Shown: in pieces, positions 44,523-56,400 of the stretch
Layout: each line of letters begins with the position of its first letter
How positions within the stretch are numbered: position 1 is the first letter of the stretch
From: Panax quinquefolius
Lineage: Eukaryota > Streptophyta > Magnoliopsida > Apiales > Araliaceae
DNA: 64,000 nucleotides
Reading direction: 5' to 3'
Assembly (NCBI GenBank): GCA_020205615.1
Contig: CM035166.1
Location: 86,446,862 to 86,510,861, forward strand
The notes under the pieces: model-generated
The model's input: only the letters and a program-made list of their open reading frames with translations
Told to the model about the DNA's origin: nothing
Databases searched by the model: none
Position numbers and translations under genes: made by a program

Positions 44523-44724
44523 CTGAACATGATCGAGACACCATGAAGCACCTCCATGGGGGATCAGAAAATGTAAATAAAGTCAGTAAAAGCTATCAAC
44601 CGCCATGGAGGAAACTCAAAGCGGATTTAAACGTAAATAAAGTCAGTATTAAAGCGATCAACTGCCACTTAAGTAAACTCGAGCGGAGATTTAAATGTAA
44701 AGAAAGCTGTAAAAGCGATCAACT
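43673..44724 (-). repeat. 3' LTR of minus-strand Tat/Ogre-like element, distal part
   Basis: Reverse complement is similar to 36620-37616 (TCTAGATTCGGTTCCGTGATGG at 44365-44400; GTCGACGATGG at 43786). Contains a (TA)n run at 44484-44518. It is interrupted at 44724 by the copia element and resumes at 54382. Repeated GCGATCAACTGCCAC-like units at 44590-44720. Confidence 0.8.
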
Positions 44725-46661
44725 TGAAGGGTTTTGTGAAAATCAAAGTAGCAATCAAATTGAAAAATAGCGGAAGCATGATAAAAAATAGATTTTAAAA
44801 TTTTTCACAAACCAATTACCCGGATCATTCTTTATGCATATTATTAATTAAACGAAGAATAAGAAATTATGAAATCATACCTTTGTAGAAACGAGCTTCC
44901 TCAGGTACGAGTTTACCTCCTACTTCTCCGCGATCTCCTTGAATCTCCGGGTTGATTCCTTCCTTTGATCAATGTAAGCCACCCAAATGTGTGGCCTCTA
45001 GAGGTGATCCACCAAGGAAGAAGAATTTTCAAGAAGAAGGGGTATTGGCTCAAATCCTAGTTTTTCCTATCTGTATAGAAAAAGGAGGCGTACTCTTCAA
45101 TAAGACCCCTCTTATAAAGATATCATGTAACCCTATTTTAATTAAAATAAGGTATTATTTATTTAATTAAACTCTTTTAATTAAATGGGCTCCCTAATCC
45201 TATTAGGGGTAATTAATTAAACTCCTTTAACTAATTTTCCTTCTTAATCCAATTAGGAATAAATGAGAGTACTTGTATTAAATTAATTCCTAAACCTTTT
45301 AGAAATTAAAATAATAATAATTGTAATAATATTAATAAGACTCCTCTTATTAATTTATATTTAATATTTTAAAATATTAAATAATAAATATTAAGCTATT
45401 TAATTTATTCTATCACCATAGATTAAATTAAATATACTTAAATATATTATTATAATTATGCCATGAACTTCTTAAATAATTATTCTTCCTTTTATGGTGT
45501 GACCCTTTAGGTTCTCCATATTAAACCTAGGTTGTGAATAAATCAATTAGAACAATTCTAATCTCATTTAAATAAATAAATTAAACAAATAATTTATTTA
45601 AATAAATAATATTTATTCTACAATAGGGATAAGCCTCCCTAGCGATCAACGACTTTCCAGATAATATAGATTTCAACATTAATCATAAAAGAACCTTTGA
45701 GTAAATAGTTACCGTACAATTCAATCCTTCCACCATACAATGTCCCAATTAAATATAAGACATGGAATTACTGTCAAGTCTTATTTTATTTAATTATATG
45801 TATTTCGATTCCTAAATGCACAACTCCTAATGAATGCAAATTAGAAACTACTTTCTAATTTCATTCCACCTTGGCCAAGGATTCCTGGGTTGTCATTTAT
45901 CGAATCACATAGGACATTTCTCTTTTTTTTACTAGAAGTGGTAGATTAGAAATTACTTTCTAATTTCATTCCACCTTGGCCAAGGATTCCTGGGTTGTCA
46001 TTTATCGAATCACATAGGACATTTCTCTTTTTTTTTACTAGAAGTGGTAGATTCTTTATTGATCATTCATTATCTTCATATATAACTTATTACACCCAAG
46101 CATACCCTTTGATATACTCTAAGAGTCTTAAGGAATAAGTCAAAGTGTAATTCATTATATATAAGATACTATGATGATCTCAAGTCTAAGGATCATTTGT
46201 ACTACTATCACTCTGAGAATTCCTATTGGCGATGTAAGTAAAACTCCATTAGGTATTCCTTAGCGAGTCAACGTTCAAATGAACTTATTCTCTAATAAGC
46301 ACCTACATACTTCTTTGTAGTGTCTCCACACAAATGATCATGAGATCAATCATCCTCATCCAATGAGCAAACAACGACGTACTCAATCTATCCGGATTCA
46401 TTAATCCCCTTTTAGTAATCCATTGATTGGGAACATTTTAGTTTTAAGCTATCTAAGAATTTAGATCTCATTAGCATGATCTCATCATGATTCTAAAAGC
46501 ATTGCTTAAAACTATGGGTTTATCACATATTATTAAAACAAACACCATGTAGATAATAAATGCCTTTAATAAATAATTCTTTTATTAATAAATAAATAAG
46601 ATTGATTACAAGTATATGCTTTATCATCATACATGATTGGCTTGTATGCATAATACTTTCA
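44725..46661 (-). repeat. 3' LTR of the copia element at 44725-54376
   Basis: 1937 bp. Differs from the 5' LTR by a 105-bp tandem duplication (45841-46051) and lacks about 45 bp present at 52887-52930. The outer end is mutated: TGAAGGGTTTTG in place of TGTTAGGTTTTG. Many scattered one-base indels indicate moderate age. Confidence 0.9.
45841..46051. repeat. 105-bp tandem duplication inside the 3' LTR
   Basis: TTAGAAACTACTTTCTAATT through ACTAGAAGTGGTAGA is present twice (45841-45945 and 45946-46051). The other LTR has one copy (about 53667-53770). Confidence 0.95.
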
Positions 46662-46677
46662 ATCTCCCACTTGCACT
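46662..46677 (-). other. Polypurine tract of the copia element
   Basis: The minus strand reads GTGCAAGTGGGAGATT just before the LTR start TGAAAGTATT. Confidence 0.8.
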
Positions 46678-48230
46678 AAAAGCCAATCGTTGTGGTATCT
46701 CATACCCATCTTCTCTAAGTGACGATCAAACCTGTTGTTGTGTTAACGTTTTTGTAAATGGATCTCGCAATATTGTCTTGAGAGTCCACACGCTCCGTGG
46801 TGATGTCTCCTCTTTCAATGATCTCTCTCGATCAAATGAAATCGCCATGCAACACGTGTTTGGATTTACGATGAGACACAGGTTCCTTAGCTTGCAGCAA
46901 TGTACTCTCAGTGTTGTCACGAATAAGGCTTTGGTCCTTTAATGCTAGGAACCACACCAAGTTGAGTAATGAACTTCTTCATCCAAACAGCTTCCTTTGC
47001 AACTTCACTTGCAGACTATGTACTTTCTGCCTCACCATTGAATCAACAACTATTTCTTTGCTTGGAACTCTTCCAACTCAACTGCGCCACCGTTTAAGGT
47101 AAACACATACCCCAAAGCGGATTTTCTTTGTCATCTTGGTCTGTTTGAAAACTTGAGTGCGTGAAGCCCTCTAGTTTTAATTCGGACCACCGTAGACAAG
47201 AAATACATCCGTAGTTCTTCTTAAGTACTTTAGGATATTTTCTTTTGCCTTCAGTGTTCTTCTCCTGGATTCGACTGACATCTACTTGTTACACTAAGTG
47301 CATGAGCGACATCTGGTCTAGTACATATCATACCGTACATGATAGATCCTATTGCTGAAGCATAAGGAATCTTACTCATACGGTTTCTCTCCTCAGGTGT
47401 CTTTGGGGCTTGTTTCTTGGAGAGATTTATTCCATGGCTCATCGGCATGAGACCTCTTTTGGAATCTTCCATGCTTAACCTCTTTAGCATCAAGTCAATG
47501 TACATTCCTTGGGACAAGCCAAGCATCCTTTTAGATCTATCTCTATAGATCTTTATCCCCAAAATATAGGATGCTTCTCCCAAGTCCTACATGGAGAAGT
47601 GTTTAGATAACCAGATTTTAATTGATTGCAGCATAGGAATATCATTCCCTATCAGTAATATATCATCAACATATAATACAAGGAATGAAACAGCGCTCCC
47701 ACTAACCTTCTTGTACACACATGGTTCATCCTCATTTTTGATAAAATCAAACTCTTTGATTGTCGCATCAAAACGGATGTTCCACCTACGTGAAGCTTGC
47801 TTTAATCCATAAATGGATCGTCAGAAGCTACGAGACTTGATTTGTTCCAACCTTTGAAACAAATCCCTCTGGTTGTGTCATATACACATCCTCCTCAAGT
47901 TTCCCATTGAGGAAGGCCGTTTTCACGTCCATCTGCCAGATTCGTAGTCATGGTAAGCTGCAATCGCAAGCAAAATCCGAATGGACTTGAGCATTCTCTT
48001 TGGTGAGAAGGTTTCATCATAGTTAACTCCTTGTCTTTGTTTGAAACCTTTTGCAACCAGTCGGGCCTTATAGGTCTCTACCTTGCCATCTGCTCCGATC
48101 TTTCTTTTAAAGACCAATTTACACCCAATAGGCTTAATGCCTTCGGTGGTGAGACCAAAGTCCATACTTGGTTCTCATACATGGAGTCCATCTCGGATTT
48201 CATGGCTTCTTGCCACTTCTCCGAGTCTTT
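46678..48230 (-). pseudogene. Copia reverse transcriptase and RNase H
   Basis: RT N-terminal: KPIGCKLVFKRKIGADGKVE and ARLVAKGFKQRQGVNYDETF at 47923-48165. RT C-terminal: GEASYILGIKIYRDRSKRML and MYGMICTRPDVAHALSVTSR at 47251-47583. RNase H tail near 46920-47060 (EVAKEAVWMKKFITQLG-like). The catalytic YVDD region between 47583 and 47923 is frameshifted and could not be read cleanly. Confidence 0.85.
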
Positions 48231-48231
48231 A

Positions 48232-49405
48232 CTACTCATAGCCTGTTCCGTAATTCAATGGATCATCATCATCTATGATGCATACCTCATTGTCATCTTC
48301 TATGACAAGTCCATACTGTCTGGTATCTTTGGTACTCTTCAGTTCTGAATCAGGGGTGTGTACGGAAGGAATCTCTACTTGGTTAGGTATCTCACTTTGA
48401 TCTGTAGTATTTTGTGGTTCTTGAACCTCTTCAAGATATATCTTACTCCCACTGACCCCTTCAAGTATAAACTCCTTTTCCAAGAAGGCAGCATGTTTCG
48501 CAACAAACACCTTTTGATCAGTTGGATGATAGAAATAATACCCCGATGTTTCTTTAGGATATCCCACAAATCTACATTTATCAGATCTAGTCTGCAGCTT
48601 ATCGTTTTCAAACTTTTGACATAATTTGGACAACCCCAAGTCTTAACATGCTTAAGATTTGGTTTCCTCCCCAATCCATAACTCATATGGGGTCTTGGGG
48701 ACGGATTTTGTAGGTACCTTGTTAAGTAGGTATGCTTGTGTAGATTCTAGGGCATATCCCCTGAAGGAAACTGGAAGGTCGGTAAAACTCATCATAGATC
48801 GAACCTTGTCCAACAATGTTCGATTTCTCCTTTCAGATACACCATTCATCTGTGGCATCCCTGGTGGAGTCCATTGTGAGATTATACCATTTTCTTTGAG
48901 ATAATTGAGAAACTCACCACTTAAGTATTCTCCTCCTCGATCGGATCGAAGAATCTTAATACTCTTACCGGTTTGCTTCTCAACTTCACTTCGAACTCTT
49001 TGAACTTTTCAAATGATTGATTTGTATTTCATTAAATACACATATCCAAATCTTGAGTGGTCGTCGGTGAATGTAATAAAATAAGAATACCCTCCTCGTG
49101 CACGGTCGTTGTCATAGTCCACATACATACGTGTGTACCAACGCTAACAACTCAGTAACTCTTTCTCCTTTTCCACTAAAAGGAGATTTAGTCATTTTAC
49201 CCATGAGACAAGATTCACAGTTGGATATGATTCATAATCGAGATAGCTCTAAGAGCTCATCTTTATGCAACTTGGATAATCTTGTTTCATTAATACGACC
49301 GAAGCTCTCTGATTGCCACATGAAGGTATAATTAACATCATCTCTTTTCCTTTTCTTAGTTTGTTCAATTTGAAATATATTTTCATGCAAGTCAGTATAT
49401 AAAGT
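48232..49405 (-). pseudogene. Copia integrase
   Basis: Catalytic E region: MPQMNGVSERRNRTLLDKVR at 48799-48858. Then QAYLLNKVPTKSVPKTPYEL, and the C-terminal KCRFVGYPKETSGYYFY. The N-terminal HHCC part and the first two catalytic aspartates lie in the scrambled 48900-49400 stretch. An acidic linker (EDDNEVCIIDDDDPLNYG) leads to RT. Confidence 0.85.
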
Positions 49406-49410
49406 CCATT

Positions 49411-50620
49411 TCATAAATTACCAACACCATATAAAACATTATCATTATAAATAGAATAACCGTTGTTCTTTATTATAATATTAAAACCATCCATATCCAA
49501 TACAGAGATAGAAATAATGTTTCTAATGATATTTGAAACAAAATAACAATTATTTAAATTAATGAACTTGCCCGTAGGCAGTGCTAAACAATAAGTCCCT
49601 ATAGCTAATGCAGCAACCTTTTCTCCATTTCCCACTCGTAGGGCGACCTCGTCCTTGCTTTCACCTTTCTACTTACGACCGGTCCACGCATATTATTACA
49701 TATGTGAGAACCACATCCGGTATCCAATACCCAAGTAGAAGATTGACTTTCAGAAAAATTAATTTCAATCATAAACAAACCTTGATTAGGATTCGAAGCT
49801 TCTCCAAGCTTCTTACGCTTTTGATTCGCAAGATAATCCTTGCAGTTCCTCTTCCAAATGACCCGACCTATTGCAATGGAAGCAAATTCCTTTGCTAGTT
49901 TGGATCGGGTTTCATTTGATCCTTCACTTTCGCCTTTCCTTAGCCTTCTTGGATTTCTTCTTTTCGAGGAAGATACCTTGGGCCTCTTCCTTTTCTTGGA
50001 AGAATCATCCACCGAAGAAGACATGGTTCTTCTTGGATGGGAAGTGACCTTGGCGAGCTTTTCAACATGTTAAGTAATTCGAGCAAGTCGACATCCAACT
50101 TATTCATGTGAAAATTCACAACAAATTATGAGAAGGTGTCTGGGAGTGACTGCAAGACTAAATCTTGACTCAATTCCCCATCCATGACGAACCCAAGCTG
50201 TCCAAGACGTTCAATCAGATTGATCATCTTTAGGATATGAGTTTCAACGGTAGTGCCCTCGGTCATCCGAGATCGGAAGAGCTCCTTAGATATTTCATAT
50301 CTAGCAGTCCTACTTTGCTCACCATACAACTCTCGAAGGTGCAGTAGCATAGTAGGAGCATCCATGTTTTCATGCTGACGCTGAAGCTCGTTACTCATGG
50401 ATGCGAGCATGATGCATTGAGCCACAGATGCATCATCTTGCCACTGTTTAAAAGTAGCAATCTCTTCCTCAGAGGCTGTCTCTGCAACTTTTGCAGGTAC
50501 GGGCGAATTTAGGACATAAGAAATCTTTTCAGCAGTGAGAACAATTCTCAGATTCCTTAACCAAATCAGGTGTAGTTGATTCCTGGTCGGTTTGTTAGCA
50601 TCAAGTATGCTACTGTGATG
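49411..50620 (-). pseudogene. Copia gag and protease
   Basis: Gag from about 50610 (RNLRIVLTAEKISYVLN-like) continues open at 50126-50425 with LASMSNELQRQHENMDAPTM and IERLGQLGFVMDGELSQDLV. The protease DTG site is in WVLDTGCGSHICNN at about 49705-49746, then GNGEKVAALAIGTYCLALP at 49575-49632. The gag zinc knuckle is not clean: the Cys pattern near 49850 is degraded. Frame breaks near 50125 and 49605. Confidence 0.85.
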
Positions 50621-52505
50621 AAATTAGTGAATGTGACATTTTCAAAATTTTGCATGTAAAAAGACAATATTTTAGCAAACATTCATTTAATTAATTACCA
50701 AAATAAATTAGGTCTTATTTTATATTGGTATCTCCCACTATTTTCTTCAAACTATATTACCCTCATTTATATAGTTTAAGAAAATCTAATTAAAGTTTTT
50801 TTGCTAGTGAGAATAAGGATCCCATTTCAAATATATATAGCCTTGTGGTGACACAACAAACTATATATAAATAAATAGGTAGACAACTCCTTGTTAATTA
50901 CATCATCATGTAACTCCTTATGTTTTGCCTCTTAGATTATTTTGATCAAGTGGTGGCACATCCGAATCAAAATTATCTAAGTTAAGTCCAACCTAGCACT
51001 TCCATATATTCAAAAAAGAAAAATATCGCCCTTGTGGTGACACAACAAAACAATATTGTTCAATTTTCTTTATAAGCATCAAATATGATAAATTAACATT
51101 TTAAATACTTAATACTTGCCTTGTGGTGACACAACAAACTCATATTAAATATTTAATACTCTATCAATTTTATAATGCTAGAAGGCGACGTTCGATATTC
51201 TAAATATCTTTGAACGCTTAAGACTTAATATATAAAAACTTTGAGGATTTGTTATTATTTGTCTCATCTTGTTTATATATAGTAGCATGCAAATATATAT
51301 ATAAAATACGCGTCATATTATTAAACATGCGAAGCATGTTTGCATAATATATAATATATATAATACTAGCATGCACATATAGAATACTATATTCTACCCG
51401 GATTGATTATGGACTTTTATTCTAGTTTGATTCATTAGAGCCACCAAGTGAACCAAAAGGTCAAACCCTATGGTGCAAGAATAAACATTTAAACATAACT
51501 ATTACATTTAAACCCGGGCTCCATTACACGGGTCTTCAAACGCTCCTTGCTCCTTGATCTCTGGTTCTTCGAAAAAATTCTAACTAATCCTATTACAATA
51601 AACTATTTAATTTAAATAGAAACCTTGATCAGCAGTCAAGGGGAAGTACATAGGAGGGAGATAGAATTTACATCAAGAAGAAAAACGAGAAAAAAGACGA
51701 GGTAATGCAGACCCCATTTAATAAAACCCATTCATTCAAACATCCAACCAAAATAAATCCAATCACATTGGTCAATTGTCCATAATCAATCCCATTTATT
51801 ATCATACATATCATCATATGTATCAATAAATAAAATCATTCCATATATATATGAGTATCATTTAATAGGCAATTTTATGTTGCATGAAATCCAATTTCAA
51901 AATTAAAATAAACTATTTATTTTAATTATAAAATTATTAAAATTAATATATATATATTGATTCACGTGATATGCCTTAGAAATTCATATGAAATCCTTTT
52001 ACAGCTTAATACTTCCATATGAAATCATAAGTAATCAATCATGCAGATTACTTCTCCACGTGAAAAGGAATAAGGCATATCACGAAATTTATATATAATA
52101 TTACATATCCTGTTCCTGAGTCCAAAGGAAAATGTGATTCCTTGTTTTAAAAAAAAAAAAAAACAAACAACAACCGCCTGCAACAAAACAAGTTGCAACA
52201 GGACTCAACTTTTGACGAAAAAAAAAAATCCACGCGGTAAAACATGACCCAGGCTAACGTGGTTTACAAAAAAAATTGATTTCCGTGAATTGCAGTGGCA
52301 AGTGGCAACACGGTTTGCACTTCAAGTTATCAAGATCATCCACGGAATAAAATAAAAGGTTTTCCAAAAATCTTTTCGGCAAATAATATATATATTTTTT
52401 TCATAAAATAATAATTTTATACAACAATATATGCCCAATAAATTATTCAAAATACATACCCATACATTTATGGAATCAAAATAATTAATAATTCGCATAA
52501 AGTTT
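50621..52505 (-). other. Copia leader with a repeated hairpin motif
   Basis: About 1.9 kb between PBS and gag with no ORF. CCTTGTGGTGACACAACAAA is present three times, at 50841-50860, 51030-51049 and 51119-51138. Poly-A runs at 52147-52163 and 52218-52227 and poly-A/T elsewhere. No recognised element nested inside. Confidence 0.7.
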
Positions 52506-52518
52506 GGCTCTGATACCA
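52506..52518 (-). other. Primer binding site of the copia element
   Basis: The minus strand reads TGGTATCAGAGCC, complementary to initiator tRNA-Met, one base from the LTR end. Confidence 0.95.
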
Positions 52519-52519
52519 C

Positions 52520-54376
52520 TGTTAGGTTTTGTAAAAATCAAAGTAGCAATCAAATTAAAAAATAGCGGAAGCATGATAAAAAACAGATTTTAAAAATTTT
52601 CACAAACCAATTACCCGGATCATTCTTTATGCATATTATTAATTAAACGAAGAATAAGAAATTATGAAATCATACCTTTGTAGAAACGAGCTTCCTCAGG
52701 TACGAGTTTACCTCCTACATCTCCGCGATCTCCTTGAATCTCCGGGTTGATTCCTTCCTTTGATCAATGTAAGCCACCCAAATGTGTGGCCTCTAGAGGT
52801 GATCCACCAAGGAAGAAGAATTTTCAAGAAGAAGGGTATTGGCTCAAATCCTAGTTTTTCCTATCAGTATAGTAAAAGGAGGCGTCTTTCTTCAACTCAA
52901 GGAATTACATTATCTTAGATATCCGATATAAGACCCTCTTATAAAGATATCATGTAACCCTATTTTAATTAAAATAAGGTATTATTTATTTAATTAAACT
53001 CTTTTAATTAAATGGGCTCCCCTAATCCTATTAGGGATAATTAATTAAACTCCTTTAACTAATTTTCCTTCCTAATCCAATTAGAAATAAATGAGAGTAC
53101 TTGTATTAAATTAATTCCTAAACCTTTTAGAAATTAAAATAATAATAATTGTAATAATATTAATAAGACTCTCTTATTAATTTATATTTAATATTTTAAA
53201 ATATTAAATAATAATATTAAGCTATTTAATTTATTCTATCACCATAGATTAAATTAAATATACTTAATATATTATTATAATTATGCCATGAACTTCTTAA
53301 ATAATTATTCTTCCTTTTATGGTGTGACCCTTTAGGTTCTCCATATTAAACCTAGGTTGTGAATAAATCAATTAGAACAATTTTAATCTCATTTAAATAA
53401 ATAAATTAAACAAATAATTTATTTAAATAAATAATATTTATTCTACAATAGGGATAAGCCTCCCTAGCGATCAACGACTTTCCAGATAATATAGATTTCA
53501 ACATTAATCATAAAAGAACCTTTGAGTAAATAGTTACCGTACAATTCAATCCTTCCACCATACAATGTCCCAATTAAATATAAGACATGGAATTCTTTGT
53601 CAAGTCTTATTTTATTTAATTATATGTATTTCGATTCCTAAATGCACAACTCCTAATGAATGCAAATTAGAAACTACTTTCTAATTTCATTCCACCTCGC
53701 CAAGGATTTCTGGGTTGTCATTTATCGAATCACATAGGACATTCTCTTTTTTTTACTAGAAGTGGTAGATTCTTTATTGATCATTCATTATCTTCATATA
53801 TAACTTATTACACCCAAGCATACCCTTTGATATACTCTAAGAGTCTTAAGGAATAAGTCAAAGTGTAATTCATTATATATAAGATACTATGATGATCTCA
53901 AGTCTAAGGATCATTTTGTACTACTATCACTACTGAATTCCTATCGACAGTAAGTAAAACTCCATTAGGTATTCCTTAGCGAGTCACGTTCGATGAACTT
54001 ATTCTCTAATAATCACCTACATACTTGCTTTAGTGTCTCCACACAAATGATCATGAGATCAATCATCCTCATCCAATGAAAGCAAACAACGACGTACCAA
54101 TCTATCCGGATTCATTAATCCCTTTTAGTAATCCATTGATTGGGAACATTTTAGTTTTAAGCTATCTAAGAATTTAGATCTCATTAGCATGATCTCATCA
54201 TGATTCTAAAAGCATTTCTTAAAACTATGGGTTTATCACATATTATTAAAAAAAGACACCATGTAGATAATAAATGCCTTTAATAAATAATTCTTTTATT
54301 AATAAATAAATAAGATTGATTACACATTATATGCTTTATCATAATACATGATTGGCTTGTATGTATAATACTTTCA
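52520..54376 (-). repeat. 5' LTR of the copia element
   Basis: 1857 bp, ends intact (TGAAAG..CCTAACA on minus). Single copy of the segment duplicated in the 3' LTR. Confidence 0.92.
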
Positions 54377-54381
54377 TAACT

Positions 54382-55412
54382 GCCACAAAGTAAACTTCAG
54401 GTGGGACGAATATATATATATATATATTAAAGCGAGAAACGCACTGAATCAAGTTCAGGCTCAATCGAGGCATAACTCGATAATGTTAGTCCATATATAT
54501 ATATAAATATATATATAAATATATATGTATATACAAATTGAAATAAAACCACGGACCGAAGTCCGGGAAAACACTCCCAACACGACTCTCAACGTGAAGA
54601 AGGGTGTGTGCAAAGATGAAGAGAAAGGCTTTAAAGTGTGTAAGAAGGCTTACAGTGGACTATCGAAGAAGACTTCTATATCTTTAAAGTAGATGAAACT
54701 CGGCTCCCGCCGGTACAAAAGTAGCTATATGTGAGCTCACAAGTGTATAAAATGAGAAAGCACTCAGTATATTGTAAGTACGGAGCAAATTTGACAGGGC
54801 TTCCTCGCCTCTTTCTTTTCTTAAAATGGCCACCCCAATCCCTCTATTTATAGAGGGGGGGAGCCGCAGGTGTACCTGAGGCTGCCCGGGTTGCCCAAGG
54901 TTTCTCGGGTCATGTCGTCTCGAAGTACGTGCACATAGGCACTGTAATGTCTGCTCGAACTTTTAGAATTACAATCCGGGCATCCGACTGAGGTATATAG
55001 GACCTATATCCAGGCTTTGTACTAAATGTCTCGGTGTGAGTGCCGAGGTTAAAGCTGATCGCATGCTTTTGAAACAAGCATTTCTGGGGTCATTGCCGGA
55101 ACTGCATTCCTTGGGGTTATCACTAAGGTTGGTAGCTGCTATTCCCAGTGTTGGGACTGAGACTGGATACCTCGGGGTTATCTCCGAGATTAATCGGTAA
55201 TCTCTGGTGGAATTTCCGGTGTTGGAACTGCATGCCTCGGGGTTATCTCTGAGGTTGGAACTGTTACTCCCGATGTGTGTTCCAGGGTTAAAACTGAACG
55301 TCCGGTAGTATCCGGATTGGATGTGAGCTGTCTTCCACGGTTATATCTGAAAGATGAATCTGCATTCCTAAAATGTCAGTGATAGGTGTGCAGAATATTT
55401 TGAGTGTCTACA
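54382..55412 (-). repeat. 3' LTR of minus-strand Tat/Ogre-like element, proximal part
   Basis: The LTR start on minus is at 55412: TGTAGACACTCAAAATATT. CCTCGGGGTTATCTCCGAGG (a hairpin) and related units recur at about 55085-55270. The TATA box (TATAAATA on minus) is near 54841-54852 with the GCCGCAGGTGTACC block beside it. Without the inserted copia element the LTR is about 2.1 kb. Confidence 0.85.
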
Positions 55413-55428
55413 GATGCCCCTCTTTATC
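55413..55428 (-). other. Polypurine tract of the minus-strand Tat/Ogre-like element
   Basis: The minus strand reads GATAAAGAGGGGCATC directly before the LTR start TGTAGACAC. This marks the LTR as the 3' LTR and sets the element orientation as minus. Confidence 0.75.
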
Positions 55429-55849
55429 ATATTCATGCAATGCAATGCATGGTTAGGATAAAGAATCCTAAACACTTGAAATGCAACGTGATGCAAATGC
55501 ATGATGCATGTGTGCGGGGTTGTTGCCCAACATGTTGGGGATGATTGTCAGTTCCCTGTAACTTCTACTGAGGATTGGCAACTATGACCAGATTTGGATG
55601 TGTGATCCGAATTTGTTAGGATGTTGACATTGGGGCTGTCACCAAAGTCCTTAATCCTTGATACAGACTTGATTCCGAAGAGGTGCCTCTTATGTGTAAG
55701 AGATCTGTGGGGATAAAGCTTAGTCTATTTTGAGGATGTGTATAACATATTCCATCATCGATCCTCTTTGATGATGCTAACTTTTTCCTAGTTTGTATCG
55801 TCGGGATATGTCAATGCTCTGTTGGATTTACTGCCAACAACCTATGATG

Positions 55850-56400
55850 TTAGGGTTGCCTGACCTTCGTTGACGTGTACTTCACCGACGTGTGAATCAA
55901 CAAATGGAAAACCATGTGGGGTAGACTGTTAAGGCTGCTTGACCTTCATTGACATGTGAATCAATGGATGCTATGCGTTGTGACCCCCACCGGGGATCCG
56001 CTGGGGAATATGAATACCACAGTACGCAATCATCGAACAACTTTCGATGCATCAATAGGTTTACTTGCCATCGGCTGAAATACCGTCAAGGTTGCTTGAC
56101 CTTCATTGATACGTTCACCAATGGAAGATAACGCATGGTGACCCCCAGCCGGGGAATGCGTTGTAACTTTGTTGATGTGTGTATCAACGGCTGATATCAT
56201 CGGATGGATTTCGACGCTTCATTGGATTTACTTGCCAATGGTCATACTGATGTCAAGGCTGCTTGACCTTCGTTGATATGTGTGTCAACGGATGAACACA
56301 TATTTTAACCCCCGCCGGGGATCCGCTTTTGATACTGCATTGTGACCCCCGCCGGGGATTCTTTTAGGACTGCGTTGTGACCCCCGCCGGGGATTGTTAT
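55850..56400. repeat. Tandem repeat of about 160 bp in the Tat 3' untranslated region
   Basis: GGCTGCTTGACCTTC(G/A)TTGA starts units near 55932, 56091 and 56257, with a partial unit at 55855. Each holds GTGACCCCCGCCGGGGATCC, which folds as CCCC..GGGG, and GGATTTACTTGCCAATGG. Two extra CCCCCGCCGGGGAT copies follow at 56344-56394. Tandem repeats between pol and the 3' LTR are known for Ogre/Tat elements. Confidence 0.8.

Larger units (their letters stand above)
44725..54376 (-). mobile_element. Full-length decayed Ty1/copia element, TSD (C/T)AACT
   Basis: LTRs at 44725-46661 and 52520-54376 (TGAAAGTATTAT at the start and CCTAACA at the end on the minus strand). PBS at 52506-52518, PPT at 46662-46677. 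Flanks are CAACT at 44720-44724 and TAACT at 54377-54381, so the TSD has one mismatch. The host is the Tat LTR. Domain order gag, protease, integrase, RT, RNase H. Lineage not certain (TAR/Tork/Angela side of copia, from GNGEKVAALAIGTY). All domains carry frameshifts. Confidence 0.9.

Noticed and set aside
56140..56400. GC-rich CCCCCGCCGGGG copies as terminators
   Set aside because: They belong to a regular tandem repeat and have no following T tract or upstream gene.
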